Notes: a model not told the origin generated them from the letters alone. Positions 45,706 through 55,810 are shown, counted from the first letter of the stretch. The stretch: 64,000 bases of DNA from an uncultured Bacteroides sp. (GCA_937890825.1 CALADS010000080.1:62001-126000), one strand, 5' to 3'. Numbers and translations are program-made.

Positions 45706-45754
45706 AAATTATTGTTATATAGAATTTGTCTAAATAGCAACAGATAAAACAAAA

Positions 45755-45839
45755 GGGGCTGGAATGCCCTAAGAGCTTAGGTAATAACCCCCAAAACGGC
45801 TAAACCGGCTAAATTACCCTAAGCTAAAATCCAGTCCCC
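45755..45839. repeat. structured 85-bp element upstream of dnaA
   Basis: Two nested inverted repeats, each with a one-base bulge: GGGGCTGGA (45755-45763) with TCCAGTCCCC (45830-45839), and CTTAGGTAAT (45776-45785) with ATTACCCTAAG (45813-45823). The loop holds CGGCTAAAC/CGGCTAAAT direct repeats. There is no T tract. The rest of the 348-base gap (45706-46053) has no gene; it contains a candidate dnaA promoter. Confidence 0.6.
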
Positions 45840-45977
45840 AAATCCCATATAATCAAATAATCATCAAGTACTTACAATTACACAACACCTGTCTCACATA
45901 AATCACGACAAGCAAACCTATAAGTAGCTGATAGTAAACTGATTATTAGAGGATTGAGAAAAACAAGGAAAAACAGA

Positions 45978-46009
45978 TTTGTTTTTTTAAAATAAGATTC
46001 CGAAATTTG
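45978..46009 (+). promoter_or_regulatory. candidate promoter of dnaA
   Basis: TTTG (45978-45981), a 20-base spacer and GAAATTTG (one mismatch to TAnnTTTG, 46002-46009) lie 45 bases before the dnaA ATG. Confidence 0.4.
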
Positions 46010-46053
46010 CAAACGTAGAAGTTTTGCTTAATCAATAAATGTAGAAAGCCGTT

Positions 46054-47445
46054 ATGAGTGTAGTTGATCATGTCGGGCTGTGGAACCGCTGTCTTGATTT
46101 CATCAGAGACAATGTTTCATCGCAGGCATATAAAACATGGTTTAACCCCATTATCCCTTTAAGATATGAGGATAACACGCTGGTCGTACAAGTGCCCAGC
46201 CAGTTCTTCTATGAATATCTGGAGGAACATTACGTAGATTTGCTGCGTAAGACCTTATATAAGGAAATCGGAGAAGGAACCAAATTGATGTATAATGTAG
46301 TAATGGATAAGAGCTCCCAGCCGGAACTAACAGTTACCCAGGAGTCGACTCCTCGTACCAATATACCTCAACCAACCATTGTCACCAGACGGATTCCTCA
46401 AATTCAAGTTTCCGATTTAGACCCCCATCTGAATCCGGACTATAATTTCGATACTTTTATTGAAGGAGGAAGTAATAAGCTGTCGCGTAGCGTGGCAGAA
46501 GCGGTAGCACTGAACCCTGCTAAAACCGTATTCAACCCCCTATTCTTCTATGGAGCATCCGGAGTGGGAAAAACCCATCTGGCCAATGCTATTGGTACTA
46601 AAATCAAAGAATTATACCCCACCAAACGTGTGTTATACGTATCAGCACACTTATTTCAGGTGCAGTATACAGACTCTGTACGCAATAATACGATTAACGA
46701 CTTCATCAACTTCTACCAAACTATTGACGTACTGATTATCGATGATATCCAGGAATTTGCCGGTGTAACCAAGACGCAGAATACATTCTTCCACATCTTC
46801 AACCACCTGCACCAAAATGGCAAGCAGCTGATTCTTACTTCCGACCGCGCACCAGTATTGCTGCAAGGTATGGAAGAACGACTCATCACGCGATTCAAGT
46901 GGGGAATGGTAGCCGAATTGGAAAAGCCCAATGTAGAATTAAGAAAAGACATTCTCCGCAACAAAGTACATCGCGACGGGTTGGAATTTCCACCGGAAGT
47001 AATCGATTTTATTGCTGAAAATGTAAGCGACAGCGTGCGCGACCTGGAAGGTATCGTGGTATCCATCATGGCGCATTCCACTATCTACAAAAAAGAAATT
47101 AACTTGGAATTAGCTCACCGCATTGTGAAGAAGGTGGTAAACTATGAGACCAAACCTGTAACAGTGGACGATATCATACAGACAGTATGCCAGCATTTCG
47201 GACTGGAAACATCGGCCATCCACACCAAATCGAGAAAGCGCGAAGTGGTACAGGCCCGACAGATTGCCATGTTCCTGGCCAAGAACAATACCAATCTCTC
47301 CACAGCCAAGATCGGCGCATTGATTGGAAATAAAGACCATGCTACCGTTCTACACGCCTGCAAGACCATCAAGGAACAGCAAGAAGTAGACAAAGCTTTG
47401 CAAAGTGAAATCAACAAGATTCAGACTCTACTGAAAAAAAGATAA
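46054..47445 (+). CDS. dnaA: chromosomal replication initiator DnaA
   Basis: DnaA binds DnaA boxes and melts the origin. The 463-aa protein has an N-terminal interaction domain (about 1-90), a short linker, the AAA+ domain (Walker A GASGVGKTHLANAIG about 169-183; Walker B VLIIDDIQEFA about 229-239), and a C-terminal DNA-binding domain IV with the signature around STAKIGALIGNKDHATVLHACKTI (about 419-442). Exact DnaA boxes (TTATCCACA) are not seen nearby, so the replication origin is probably not in this gap. Neighbours are not dnaN or recF, and dnaA standing alone is, as I recall, common in Bacteroidetes. Confidence 0.97.
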   Translation: MSVVDHVGLWNRCLDFIRDNVSSQAYKTWFNPIIPLRYEDNTLVVQVPSQFFYEYLEEHYVDLLRKTLYKEIGEGTKLMYNVVMDKSSQPELTVTQESTPRTNIPQPTIVTRRIPQIQVSDLDPHLNPDYNFDTFIEGGSNKLSRSVAEAVALNPAKTVFNPLFFYGASGVGKTHLANAIGTKIKELYPTKRVLYVSAHLFQVQYTDSVRNNTINDFINFYQTIDVLIIDDIQEFAGVTKTQNTFFHIFNHLHQNGKQLILTSDRAPVLLQGMEERLITRFKWGMVAELEKPNVELRKDILRNKVHRDGLEFPPEVIDFIAENVSDSVRDLEGIVVSIMAHSTIYKKEINLELAHRIVKKVVNYETKPVTVDDIIQTVCQHFGLETSAIHTKSRKREVVQARQIAMFLAKNNTNLSTAKIGALIGNKDHATVLHACKTIKEQQEVDKALQSEINKIQTLLKKR

Positions 47446-47463
47446 AATACTGTCTGAAAAAAC

Positions 47464-47520
47464 TAACCGGTTACCCTCTCCTACACATTTACCTAAGGAG
47501 AAGATAACCGGTTAACTTTT
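47464..47520. terminator. hairpin between convergent dnaA and nitroreductase genes
   Basis: TAACCGGTTA at 47464-47473 and 47505-47514 can pair, with CTCCT/AGGAG inside; ACTTTT follows. It sits between two stop codons and may stop both transcripts. Confidence 0.6.
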
Positions 47521-47542
47521 CACACTATCAAGCTAAGAGAAA

Positions 47543-48280
47543 TCAAAAACCCTGCTTTTTCATAGCATTCCACAGTTTCTCAGACATCATTTCGCTGTCT
47601 TTCTTCGTATAACGTACTTCAGTAAACACTTGCGCCAAAGTTTCCTTTTGATTATCCAAGACAAATCGGCGATTTTCTTCCAGTGACTCCTTAAACGCAT
47701 ATAATCTATCAATATCGGCAGGTGTATAGTCATGGTACACCTCCTCGTGCACGATTGCTTCCAAAGGCAACCTATCTACCTGAGCCGGTTCTTCTGCAGG
47801 CCAACCCACGGTCACCGTTGTCAACGGGAACACCAGTTCAGGCAACTCTAAAGCATCAATAATCAAATCAGGATTATATGTAGTAGTACCCAGGTAGCAA
47901 ATACCCAACCCTTTTTCTTCAGCAGCTGTACAAAAAGTCTGAGCAGCCAATAAGGTATCTACAGCCCCCGTAACAAACCACTCAAAATTATCGTACCCGG
48001 GAACTGCATTTCTGCATTCACACCATTTACTAAACCGACGCAAATCTATGCAAAAAGTCAGCACAACCGGAGCATTGCAAACCATTGGCTGGTTAAAGTG
48101 AGCAGGAGCTAACTTTTCCTTACGCTGAGCATCACGCGTAACGATCACACTGTATACCTGCATATTTCCCACTGTAGAAGCTCGCATAGCTGTCTCAAGC
48201 AAATCATTTAACATTTCTACAGAAATATCTTTAGGAAGATACTTCCGTATGGTCCGTCTTTGTTTTAAACTATCCATCAT
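47543..48280 (-). CDS. nitroreductase-family protein
   Basis: A 245-aa FMN-dependent oxidoreductase. It starts with the flavin-binding pattern LKQRRTIRKYL (about 4-14), followed by MRASTVGNMQVYSVIV (about 34-49), FVTGAVDTLLAAQTFCTAAEEKGLGICYLG (about 104-133) and the TVTVGWP segment (about 158). This NfsA-like length group acts on nitro-compounds, quinones or other acceptors in the cytoplasm. ATG 48280 sits just downstream of a -7 box at 48294-48301, so an upstream extension is unlikely. It converges with dnaA. Confidence 0.9.
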   Translation of the reverse strand: MMDSLKQRRTIRKYLPKDISVEMLNDLLETAMRASTVGNMQVYSVIVTRDAQRKEKLAPAHFNQPMVCNAPVVLTFCIDLRRFSKWCECRNAVPGYDNFEWFVTGAVDTLLAAQTFCTAAEEKGLGICYLGTTTYNPDLIIDALELPELVFPLTTVTVGWPAEEPAQVDRLPLEAIVHEEVYHDYTPADIDRLYAFKESLEENRRFVLDNQKETLAQVFTEVRYTKKDSEMMSEKLWNAMKKQGF

Positions 48281-48293
48281 ACTATTTTTTCTG

Positions 48294-48301
48294 CAAATAT
48301 A
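48294..48301 (-). promoter_or_regulatory. -7 promoter box of the nitroreductase gene
   Basis: Minus-strand TATATTTG matches TAnnTTTG, 13 bases before the ATG. Confidence 0.5.
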
Positions 48302-48470
48302 TAAAAAAGAATCATAGTTGGTATCCTGATTTACTGAATAATAAGAAAACAAAGATTTTCATTTTGGAAAACTTTCGTCAACTCAATTTTTCATAAATCG
48401 CTGATTTTCAAATATAGTTAATCCTAAAATAGAAAACTTTCCACCTGTTGATAAATTGTTTGTGTTTTAT

Positions 48471-48501
48471 TTTGCCAAATAAAAAATCCTTCATAGATTT
48501 G
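48471..48501 (+). promoter_or_regulatory. promoter of nrdJ (-33/-7)
   Basis: TTTG (48471-48474), a 19-base spacer and TAGATTTG (48494-48501) match the full Bacteroides consensus. The predicted transcript start near 48508 lies downstream of the ATG at 48448 and upstream of GTG 48577. Confidence 0.75.
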
Positions 48502-48576
48502 CACCCGAATTTGTTGGTCGAAAGTAAACTTCTACAATCTTACTTAGTATTAACTGATTCAAAGAACAATAAAAAC

Positions 48577-51114
48577 GTGGAAAACAAGACTTATTCTTAC
48601 GAAGAAGCCTACGAAGAATCTTTACAATACTTCCAAGGCGATGAGTTAGCAGCCCGAGTCTGGGTAAACAAATACGCAGTAAAAGACTCATTCGGAAATA
48701 TTTACGAAAAATCACCCGAAGACATGCATTGGCGCATTGCCAATGAGGTAGCTCGCATTGAAGCCAAATACCCTAATGCGCTGAGTGCAGAAGAATTATT
48801 CCAACTGCTGGATCACTTCAAATACATCGTGCCGCAAGGTAGTCCGATGACCGGTATTGGAAACAACTTTCAGGTAGCTTCCTTGTCGAACTGTTTTGTC
48901 ATTGGTATCGACGGCAAAGCCGATTCGTATGGCGGCATCTTTAAAATAGATGAAGAACAGGTGCAGCTGATGAAACGCCGTGGTGGTGTGGGACATGACC
49001 TTTCACACATCCGCCCCAAAGGTTCACCGGTAAAAAACTCTGCCCTTACCTCTACAGGATTAGTACCCTTCATGGAGCGTTACTCTAACTCCACCCGTGA
49101 AGTGGCACAAGACGGACGCCGAGGTGCCTTGATGCTTAGTGTATCCATCAAGCATCCCGACTCAGAAGCTTTTATCGACGCCAAGATGACCGAAGGAAAG
49201 GTTACCGGAGCCAATGTATCCGTCAAACTGGATGATGCCTTCATGCAGGCAGCTGTAGACGGCAAACCGTATACCCAACAATATCCCATAGACTCCACCG
49301 ACCCAATCTTCCAGAAAGACATAGATGCCAGTGCGCTCTGGAAAAAGATTGTGCACAATGCCTGGAAATCAGCTGAGCCCGGTGTACTCTTTTGGGATAC
49401 CATCCTGCGCGAATCTGTACCCGACTGTTACGCAGACTTAGGCTATCGCACAGTTTCCACGAATCCGTGCGGAGAGATTCCATTATGCCCGTATGACTCT
49501 TGCCGCCTGCTGGCCATCAATCTCTACTCTTACGTAGTAAACCCCTTCCGTCCCGATGCCTATTTCGATTTCGAACTATTTAAGAAGCACGTAGGACTGG
49601 CTCAGCGCATCATGGACGATATCATCGACCTGGAACTGGAAAAGATTGAGCGCATTCTGGAAAAAGTAGATTCTGACCCGGAATCAGAAGACGTGAAACG
49701 CACGGAAAGTCTGCTCTGGCAAAAAATCTACAAGAAGAGTGGCCAAGGCCGACGCACGGGTGTGGGCATCACAGCCGAAGGCGATATGCTGGCAGCACTT
49801 GGTCTGCGCTACGGCACCGAAGAAGCCACTGAATTCTCGGAACAAGTACACCGCACCATAGCCCTGAGCGCTTACCGCTCATCGGTACAGATGGCCAAAG
49901 AAAGAGGTGCTTTCGAAATGTACGACACAGAACGTGAAAAGAACAACCCGTTCATCAACCGCCTGCGTGAAGCCGATCCGGAATTGTATGAAGAGATGAA
50001 GCAATACGGCCGCCGCAACATAGCCTGCCTTACCATTGCTCCTACCGGCACCACCAGTTTGATGACACAGACCACTTCGGGTATCGAACCCGTATTCCTA
50101 CCGGTGTACAAACGCCGCAGAAAAGTGAATCCAAACGACACCAATGTGCGTGTAGACTTTGTTGACGAAACAGGCGACAGCTTTGAAGAATACATCGTAT
50201 TCCACCCCAAATTTGTAACGTGGATGGAAGCGCAAGGCTATGACCCGAGCAAACGATATACACAAGACGAAGTAGACGCATTGGTTCAGAAGTCACCTTA
50301 TTACAAGGCTACCTCCAACGACGTAGACTGGCTGATGAAAGTAAAGATGCAAGGCCGAATCCAGAAATGGGTAGACCATTCCATCAGCGTTACCATCAAT
50401 CTGCCCAATGACGTAGACGAAGCCCTTGTGAATCGCTTGTATGTGGAAGCTTGGCGTTCTGGATGCAAAGGCTGTACCGTATATCGCGACGGTTCTCGCT
50501 CGGGTGTGCTGATTTCCACCAAAAAAGAGAAGAAAGAAGAACTTCCCCCTTGCAAACCGCCTACGATTGTAGAAACCCGTCCCAAAGTTCTGGAAGCCGA
50601 CGTAGTACGATTCCAAAACAATAAAGAAAAATGGGTAGCCTTTGTAGGCTTACTCGACGGTCATCCCTATGAAATCTTTACCGGTGTATTGGACGACGAT
50701 GAAGGTATCATTCTGCCCAAAAACGTAACCTCCGGTCACATCATCAAAAATATGGATGAAAACGGCAACAAGCGCTATGACTTCCAGTTTGAAAACAAAC
50801 GGGGTTACAAGGTGACCATAGAAGGTCTCTCTGAGAAGTTCAACAAAGAATACTGGAATTATGCCAAACTGATTTCCGGTGTATTGCGCTACCGGATGCC
50901 GATTGAACAAGTTCTGAAGCTGGTCAGCTCACTGCAATTAGACAGCCAGAGCATTAACACTTGGAAGAATGGTGTGGAACGCGCCTTAAAGAAATACGTT
51001 ACCGACGGTACCGTAGCCAAAGGACGCATCTGCCCCAATTGCGGCAACGAAACCCTTGTATATCAGGAAGGTTGCTTGATTTGTACCACTTGCGGTACTT
51101 CCCGCTGTGGATAA
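48577..51114 (+). CDS. nrdJ: adenosylcobalamin-dependent (class II) ribonucleotide reductase
   Basis: NrdJ reduces ribonucleotides to deoxyribonucleotides with a cobalamin-derived radical and needs no oxygen. The 845-aa protein contains LSNCFVIG (about 93), MKRRGGVGHDLSHIRPKGS (about 132-150), the active-site TNPCGEIPLCPYDSC region (about 297-311), APTGTTSLM (about 489-497), VTINLPNDV (about 606-614), and a C-terminal zinc ribbon with CPNC and CTTC pairs (about 820-845). Start: GTG 48577 lies just before the conserved YSYEEAYEESL, as in relatives, whereas an in-frame ATG at 48448 precedes the promoter. The predicted 5' leader of about 70 bases leaves no room for a cobalamin riboswitch. Confidence 0.93.
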   Translation: MENKTYSYEEAYEESLQYFQGDELAARVWVNKYAVKDSFGNIYEKSPEDMHWRIANEVARIEAKYPNALSAEELFQLLDHFKYIVPQGSPMTGIGNNFQVASLSNCFVIGIDGKADSYGGIFKIDEEQVQLMKRRGGVGHDLSHIRPKGSPVKNSALTSTGLVPFMERYSNSTREVAQDGRRGALMLSVSIKHPDSEAFIDAKMTEGKVTGANVSVKLDDAFMQAAVDGKPYTQQYPIDSTDPIFQKDIDASALWKKIVHNAWKSAEPGVLFWDTILRESVPDCYADLGYRTVSTNPCGEIPLCPYDSCRLLAINLYSYVVNPFRPDAYFDFELFKKHVGLAQRIMDDIIDLELEKIERILEKVDSDPESEDVKRTESLLWQKIYKKSGQGRRTGVGITAEGDMLAALGLRYGTEEATEFSEQVHRTIALSAYRSSVQMAKERGAFEMYDTEREKNNPFINRLREADPELYEEMKQYGRRNIACLTIAPTGTTSLMTQTTSGIEPVFLPVYKRRRKVNPNDTNVRVDFVDETGDSFEEYIVFHPKFVTWMEAQGYDPSKRYTQDEVDALVQKSPYYKATSNDVDWLMKVKMQGRIQKWVDHSISVTINLPNDVDEALVNRLYVEAWRSGCKGCTVYRDGSRSGVLISTKKEKKEELPPCKPPTIVETRPKVLEADVVRFQNNKEKWVAFVGLLDGHPYEIFTGVLDDDEGIILPKNVTSGHIIKNMDENGNKRYDFQFENKRGYKVTIEGLSEKFNKEYWNYAKLISGVLRYRMPIEQVLKLVSSLQLDSQSINTWKNGVERALKKYVTDGTVAKGRICPNCGNETLVYQEGCLICTTCGTSRCG

Positions 51115-51239
51115 AAATCAGCGCAATCCACCAGATTGCTGAATAAAAAAACCTACTCATAGCTGCATGATTATGGAGAATATTGACTATACTTGCATAA
51201 TCATTGCAGCTATTGTATTATCTAAATCTAACCTATATA

Positions 51240-53936
51240 ATGACTTTAAATTTTAATATCGAATACCACACGAACTGGGGAGAGGAAATACGCGTTTGCG
51301 GATCTGCCCCTGAATTAGGAAACAGACAACCTCAACAGGCCCTGCCTCTGCATACACTGGACGGCATCCACTGGACAGCTACCGTAGAGCTGCAGCAGCC
51401 TACAGATGATAACCTGCACTATTGGTACCAAGTACACGACGAGCATCGTCTGATACGTACAGAATGGAACAGTTTGCCACGGATTTTACATATAGGCCCG
51501 GACTCAGAGCACTCCACCTTCCGACTCATGGATAGCTGGAAAGACCTGCCCGAACAACTAAGCTTCTACAGCTCTGCCTTTACAGAATCCATCCTGGCAC
51601 GAAAACACCGTACCCCATTACCTACCAACCACAAGCGTGGCATCCTCATCAAAGCCTATGCTCCGTGCATAGACAGCGACCATTGCCTGGCTATCAGCGG
51701 AAACCACCCCCTGCTAGGCAGTTGGAATCCAGATATGGCCATACTGATGAGCGATGCAGACTTCCCGGAATGGCAAGTGGAACTCAATGCCGATATCCTG
51801 GAATTCCCACTGGAATATAAATTCATACTCTATAACTTGAAAGAAAGCAAGGCAGAAGCCTGGGAAACCAACCCCAACCGGCTATTGACTGCTTCTGTTC
51901 TGCAGGAAGAAGAAACCCTGGTCATTGCCGACCGCTACGTATACTTCAACCTCCCTGCCTGGAAAGGAAGTGGAGTAGCCGTGCCCATCTTCTCACTACG
52001 GTCGGAACAGAGTTTCGGCATCGGCGACTTCGGCGACCTGAAACGGCTGATAGACTGGGCTGCCCATACACGCCAGCGAGTAGTGCAGATTCTGCCCATC
52101 AACGATACTACCATGACGCACACCTGGACGGATTCTTACCCGTACAACAGCACGTCTGTCTACGCTTTCCACCCCATTTATGCCGACTTGCAACAAATGG
52201 GCACACTGACCGACCCGGAGCTGCGCGCTTACTTCCAAGAACGCCAACGTGCGCTGAACAACCTGCCTACACTGGATTACGAATCCGTGGAACAGGCCAA
52301 ATGGCAATACTTTCATTATATCTTTGCCCAAGAAGGTGAACAAACACTCGCCTCAGAAGGTTTCCGGCAATTCTTCCTACAGAATCGGGCATGGCTGCAA
52401 CCGTATGCAGCATTCAGCTACCTGCGCGACACCTATCACACAGCAGATTTCCGCCAATGGCCGAAATACAGTGCCTACGACGCAGAAGCCATAGACCAAC
52501 TCTGCCAACCGGAAAGTGAACACTATCCCCACATCGCCCTGTACTATTACATCCAATACCACCTGCACCTACAATTGCTGGCTGCCAGTCAATATGCCCG
52601 GTCGCAAGGAGTCATTCTCAAAGGAGACATCCCCATCGGCATCAGCACCAACAGTGTAGAAGCCTGGACAGAGCCTCACTATTTCAACTTGAACGGACAA
52701 GCTGGCGCACCACCCGACGACTTCTCTGTAAACGGACAGAACTGGGGATTCCCTACCTACAACTGGGATGTGATGGAAAAAGACAGTTATGCCTGGTGGA
52801 TGAAGCGTTTCCAGAAAATGGCCGAATACTTTGACGCCTACCGCATAGACCATATTTTAGGATTCTTCCGCATCTGGGAAATCCCCTCGCACGCCGTACA
52901 CGGACTATTAGGGCAGTTTGTACCCGCCCTGCCCCTGTCGCGCGAAGAAATAGAAAGCTACGGACTCCCCTTCAAAGAAGCCTACCTGCAACCTTTTATC
53001 AACGATTCACTGCTGGCAGCCCTGTTTGGCCCGCATACCGATACGGTGAAGCAGCACTACCTGCAACCCATCACCGCAGACGGCAACTATCATCTGCGCC
53101 CCGAATACGATACCCAGCGCAAGGTACAGGCACACTTTGACGGAAAGAACCAGCCTGATGACCAGTGGATACGCGACGGACTCTACACACTGATAAGCAA
53201 CGTGCTTTTTGTCCCCGACCGTAACGATTCCCACCGGTATCACCCCCGGATTGCCGTACAGAAAGAAGCCTTCTTCCAATGGCTCACCGAAAGCGAACAG
53301 ACAGCCTTCAACCAGCTGTACGAACAGTACTACTACCACCGGCACAACGACTTCTGGCAACAGCAAGCCATGAAGAAACTGCCTCAGCTCACCCAATCCA
53401 CCCGCATGCTGGTGTGTGGCGAAGACCTGGGTATGATACCCAATTGCGTACCTTGGGTTATGAAAGACCTACGCATCCTGTCGTTAGAGATACAACGTAT
53501 GCCCAAAGAATACATGCAGGAATTCGGTCGCACAGAACAGTATCCTTATCTGTCTATCTGTACCTTCTCCACCCACGATATGTCCACGCTACGGGGCTGG
53601 TGGGAAGAGAACCCTCAGCAAACCCAACGCTACTATAATCAGATATTGGGACATTATGGGGAAGCCCCTGCCACAGCTACTCCCTACATCTGTCAGGAGA
53701 TAGTACGACAGCAACTGCACAGCAGCTCCATTCTCTGTATACTCTCCTTGCAAGACTGGTTCTCGATCGACGGCACCCTGCGCCACCCCAACGCACAAGC
53801 CGAACGCATCAATGTACCCGCCAATTCACGCCACTATTGGCGTTACCGCATGCACGTTACTTTGGAACAACTGATGAAAGCCCATTCACTGAATAAAACC
53901 ATTAAGGAATTAGTGTCAGAAAGCGGCAGATGCTAA
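51240..53936 (+). CDS. malQ: 4-alpha-glucanotransferase with starch-binding domains
   Basis: MalQ/DPE2-type amylomaltase transfers maltooligosaccharide units in glycogen and maltose metabolism. The 898-aa protein carries two N-terminal CBM20 starch-binding domains (about 1-110 and 125-235) and a GH77 catalytic domain from about 250 on (VQILPINDTTMTH near 283; RIDHILGFFRIWEIP with nucleophile Asp near 537; CGEDLGMIP near 728; FSTHDMSTLRGWW near 778). This architecture matches plant DPE2-like enzymes common in Bacteroidales. ATG 51240 is chosen because it starts directly with the CBM20 strand; a one-mismatch -7 box, TATACTTG, is at 51188-51195. Confidence 0.94.
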   Translation: MTLNFNIEYHTNWGEEIRVCGSAPELGNRQPQQALPLHTLDGIHWTATVELQQPTDDNLHYWYQVHDEHRLIRTEWNSLPRILHIGPDSEHSTFRLMDSWKDLPEQLSFYSSAFTESILARKHRTPLPTNHKRGILIKAYAPCIDSDHCLAISGNHPLLGSWNPDMAILMSDADFPEWQVELNADILEFPLEYKFILYNLKESKAEAWETNPNRLLTASVLQEEETLVIADRYVYFNLPAWKGSGVAVPIFSLRSEQSFGIGDFGDLKRLIDWAAHTRQRVVQILPINDTTMTHTWTDSYPYNSTSVYAFHPIYADLQQMGTLTDPELRAYFQERQRALNNLPTLDYESVEQAKWQYFHYIFAQEGEQTLASEGFRQFFLQNRAWLQPYAAFSYLRDTYHTADFRQWPKYSAYDAEAIDQLCQPESEHYPHIALYYYIQYHLHLQLLAASQYARSQGVILKGDIPIGISTNSVEAWTEPHYFNLNGQAGAPPDDFSVNGQNWGFPTYNWDVMEKDSYAWWMKRFQKMAEYFDAYRIDHILGFFRIWEIPSHAVHGLLGQFVPALPLSREEIESYGLPFKEAYLQPFINDSLLAALFGPHTDTVKQHYLQPITADGNYHLRPEYDTQRKVQAHFDGKNQPDDQWIRDGLYTLISNVLFVPDRNDSHRYHPRIAVQKEAFFQWLTESEQTAFNQLYEQYYYHRHNDFWQQQAMKKLPQLTQSTRMLVCGEDLGMIPNCVPWVMKDLRILSLEIQRMPKEYMQEFGRTEQYPYLSICTFSTHDMSTLRGWWEENPQQTQRYYNQILGHYGEAPATATPYICQEIVRQQLHSSSILCILSLQDWFSIDGTLRHPNAQAERINVPANSRHYWRYRMHVTLEQLMKAHSLNKTIKELVSESGRC

Positions 53937-53960
53937 AGAGCCCCGTTACAGAATAAAAAA

Positions 53961-53994
53961 AACGTCGGACGATTCACTCATCCGGCGTTTTTTT
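53961..53994 (+). terminator. rho-independent terminator after malQ
   Basis: AACGTCGGA and TCCGGCGTT (one G-T pair; 53961-53969 and 53981-53989) are followed by a T run. It lies between convergent malQ and ettA. Confidence 0.8.
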
Positions 53995-54012
53995 ATCTCA
54001 TAAACTCATTTA

Positions 54013-55710
54013 TCAATCGTTCATCAACTTGCGATAACGAACGCGGGTCGGCTCTTCCCTACCCAATCTCTTCAATTTATTCTCTTCATATTCCGAATAA
54101 GAACCTTCGAAGAAGAACACATTCGAATCCCCCTCAAATGCCAGGATATGCGTACAGATACGATCCAAGAACCAGCGGTCGTGGCTGATTACTACTGCAC
54201 AACCCGCAAAGTCTTCCAGACCTTCTTCCAATGCACGAAGCGTATTCACATCAATATCATTGGTAGGCTCGTCGAGCAACAACACATTGCCCTCTTCTTT
54301 CAGACACATGGCCAAATGCAGACGATTCCGTTCACCGCCCGACAACACACCACACAGCTTTTCCTGGTCAGCACCCGAGAAATTGAATCTAGACAGATAA
54401 GCCCGTGCATTGATATCACGACCACCCATCCGAATCAGTTCGTTGCCACCTGAAATCACCTGATACACACTCTTATTCGGGTCGATGTCCTTGTGCTGTT
54501 GGTCTACATAGGCCACCTTTACCGTTTCGCCCACTTCAAATTCACCCTTATCAGCTTTTTCCAAGCCCATAATCAGTCGGAACAGAGTAGTCTTACCCGC
54601 ACCATTGGGGCCAATGATACCCACAATACCGTTGGGCGGCAGCATGAAATTCAAGTCATCAAACAGCAGTTTATCGCCAAATGCCTTAGCCACATGTTTC
54701 GCCTCGATAACCTTATTACCCAGACGCGGACCATTCGGAATAAAGATTTCCAGCTTCTCTTCCTTCTCCTTCACATCCTCATTCAGCAATTTATCATAAG
54801 AATTCAGACGAGCCTTACCCTTAGCCTGCCGAGCCTTCGGAGCCATGCGCACCCATTCCAACTCACGCTGCAACGTTTTGCGACGTTTGCTGGCCGTCTT
54901 CTCTTCCATCTCCATGCGTTTAGTCTTCTGTTCCAACCAGCTGGAATAGTTACCCTTCCAAGGAATACCCTCGCCTCGGTCTAATTCCAGAATCCAGCCA
55001 GCCACGTGGTCCAAGAAGTAACGGTCGTGCGTCACCGCAATCACAGTACCCTCGTACTGCTGCAAGTGCTGTTCCAGCCAATCAATAGATTCTGCATCCA
55101 AATGGTTGGTCGGTTCATCGAGCAACAAAATATCAGGTTTCTGCAGCAGCAGACGGCACAAGGCCACCCGGCGACGTTCACCTCCAGAAAGATGTTCTAC
55201 CGACTGATCTTCGGGCGGACAGCGCAACGCATCCATGGCACGCTCCAGCTTGCTGTCCAGATTCCAGGCATCCGTAGCATCAATAATATCTTGCAATTCA
55301 CCCTGACGAGAAAAAAGTTTATCCATTTTCTCCGGATCTTCATAATATTCAGGCAAGCCGAACTTCTGATTAATTTCCTCGTACTCATTCAGTGCATCCA
55401 CTATCGGCTGCACCCCCTCCATTACCACTTCCTTTACGGTTTTGGTAGGATCCAGGTACGGTTCCTGTGCCAAGTACCCTACGGAATACCCCGGAGAGAA
55501 CACCACTTCGCCCTGATAAGACTTATCCAATCCGGCGATAATCTTCAGCAAGGTTGATTTACCCGAACCATTCAGACCGATAATACCAATCTTGGCACCA
55601 TAAAAGAAAGAAAGGTAGATATTCTTCAATACCTGTTTGTTGGTCTGCTGAATAGTCTTGTTCAGCCCTACCATTGAAAAAATAATTTTCTTATCGTCAA
55701 CTGTAGCCAT
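54013..55710 (-). CDS. ettA: energy-dependent translational throttle protein (ABC-F)
   Basis: EttA is a ribosome-binding ABC-F ATPase that gates the first elongation step. The 565-aa protein has two nucleotide-binding domains: Walker A GLNGSGKSTL (about 44-53) and GPNGAGKTTL (about 365-374), signatures LSGGERRRVAL and LSGGERNRLHL, and Walker B LLLDEPTNHLD and LLLDEPTNDID. Between them is the EttA-type P-site interaction motif with a charged helical pair (KTKRMEMEEKTASKRRKTLQ, RMAPKARQAKGKARL). No transmembrane segment. A -7 box is at 55783-55790. Confidence 0.96.
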   Translation of the reverse strand: MATVDDKKIIFSMVGLNKTIQQTNKQVLKNIYLSFFYGAKIGIIGLNGSGKSTLLKIIAGLDKSYQGEVVFSPGYSVGYLAQEPYLDPTKTVKEVVMEGVQPIVDALNEYEEINQKFGLPEYYEDPEKMDKLFSRQGELQDIIDATDAWNLDSKLERAMDALRCPPEDQSVEHLSGGERRRVALCRLLLQKPDILLLDEPTNHLDAESIDWLEQHLQQYEGTVIAVTHDRYFLDHVAGWILELDRGEGIPWKGNYSSWLEQKTKRMEMEEKTASKRRKTLQRELEWVRMAPKARQAKGKARLNSYDKLLNEDVKEKEEKLEIFIPNGPRLGNKVIEAKHVAKAFGDKLLFDDLNFMLPPNGIVGIIGPNGAGKTTLFRLIMGLEKADKGEFEVGETVKVAYVDQQHKDIDPNKSVYQVISGGNELIRMGGRDINARAYLSRFNFSGADQEKLCGVLSGGERNRLHLAMCLKEEGNVLLLDEPTNDIDVNTLRALEEGLEDFAGCAVVISHDRWFLDRICTHILAFEGDSNVFFFEGSYSEYEENKLKRLGREEPTRVRYRKLMND

Positions 55711-55782
55711 AAAATATTAATATAGTATGTAAAACATGCTTGTATATCCACACAAAAACACCCTAAAATGAGGTTTTCGATG

Positions 55783-55790
55783 CAAAGATA
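55783..55790 (-). promoter_or_regulatory. -7 promoter box of ettA
   Basis: Minus-strand TATCTTTG matches TAnnTTTG, 73 bases before the ATG. Confidence 0.5.
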
Positions 55791-55810
55791 AGAAAAAAAG
55801 TGAGAAAAAC

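Noticed and set aside
45706..46053. Replication origin next to dnaA
   Set aside because: No exact TTATCCACA boxes or clear AT-rich melting element were found. dnaA is often separated from the origin in Bacteroidetes.
48421..48576. Cobalamin riboswitch upstream of the B12-dependent reductase
   Set aside because: The predicted leader is only about 70 bases, and no B12-box-like sequence was seen. A B12 riboswitch needs about 200 bases.
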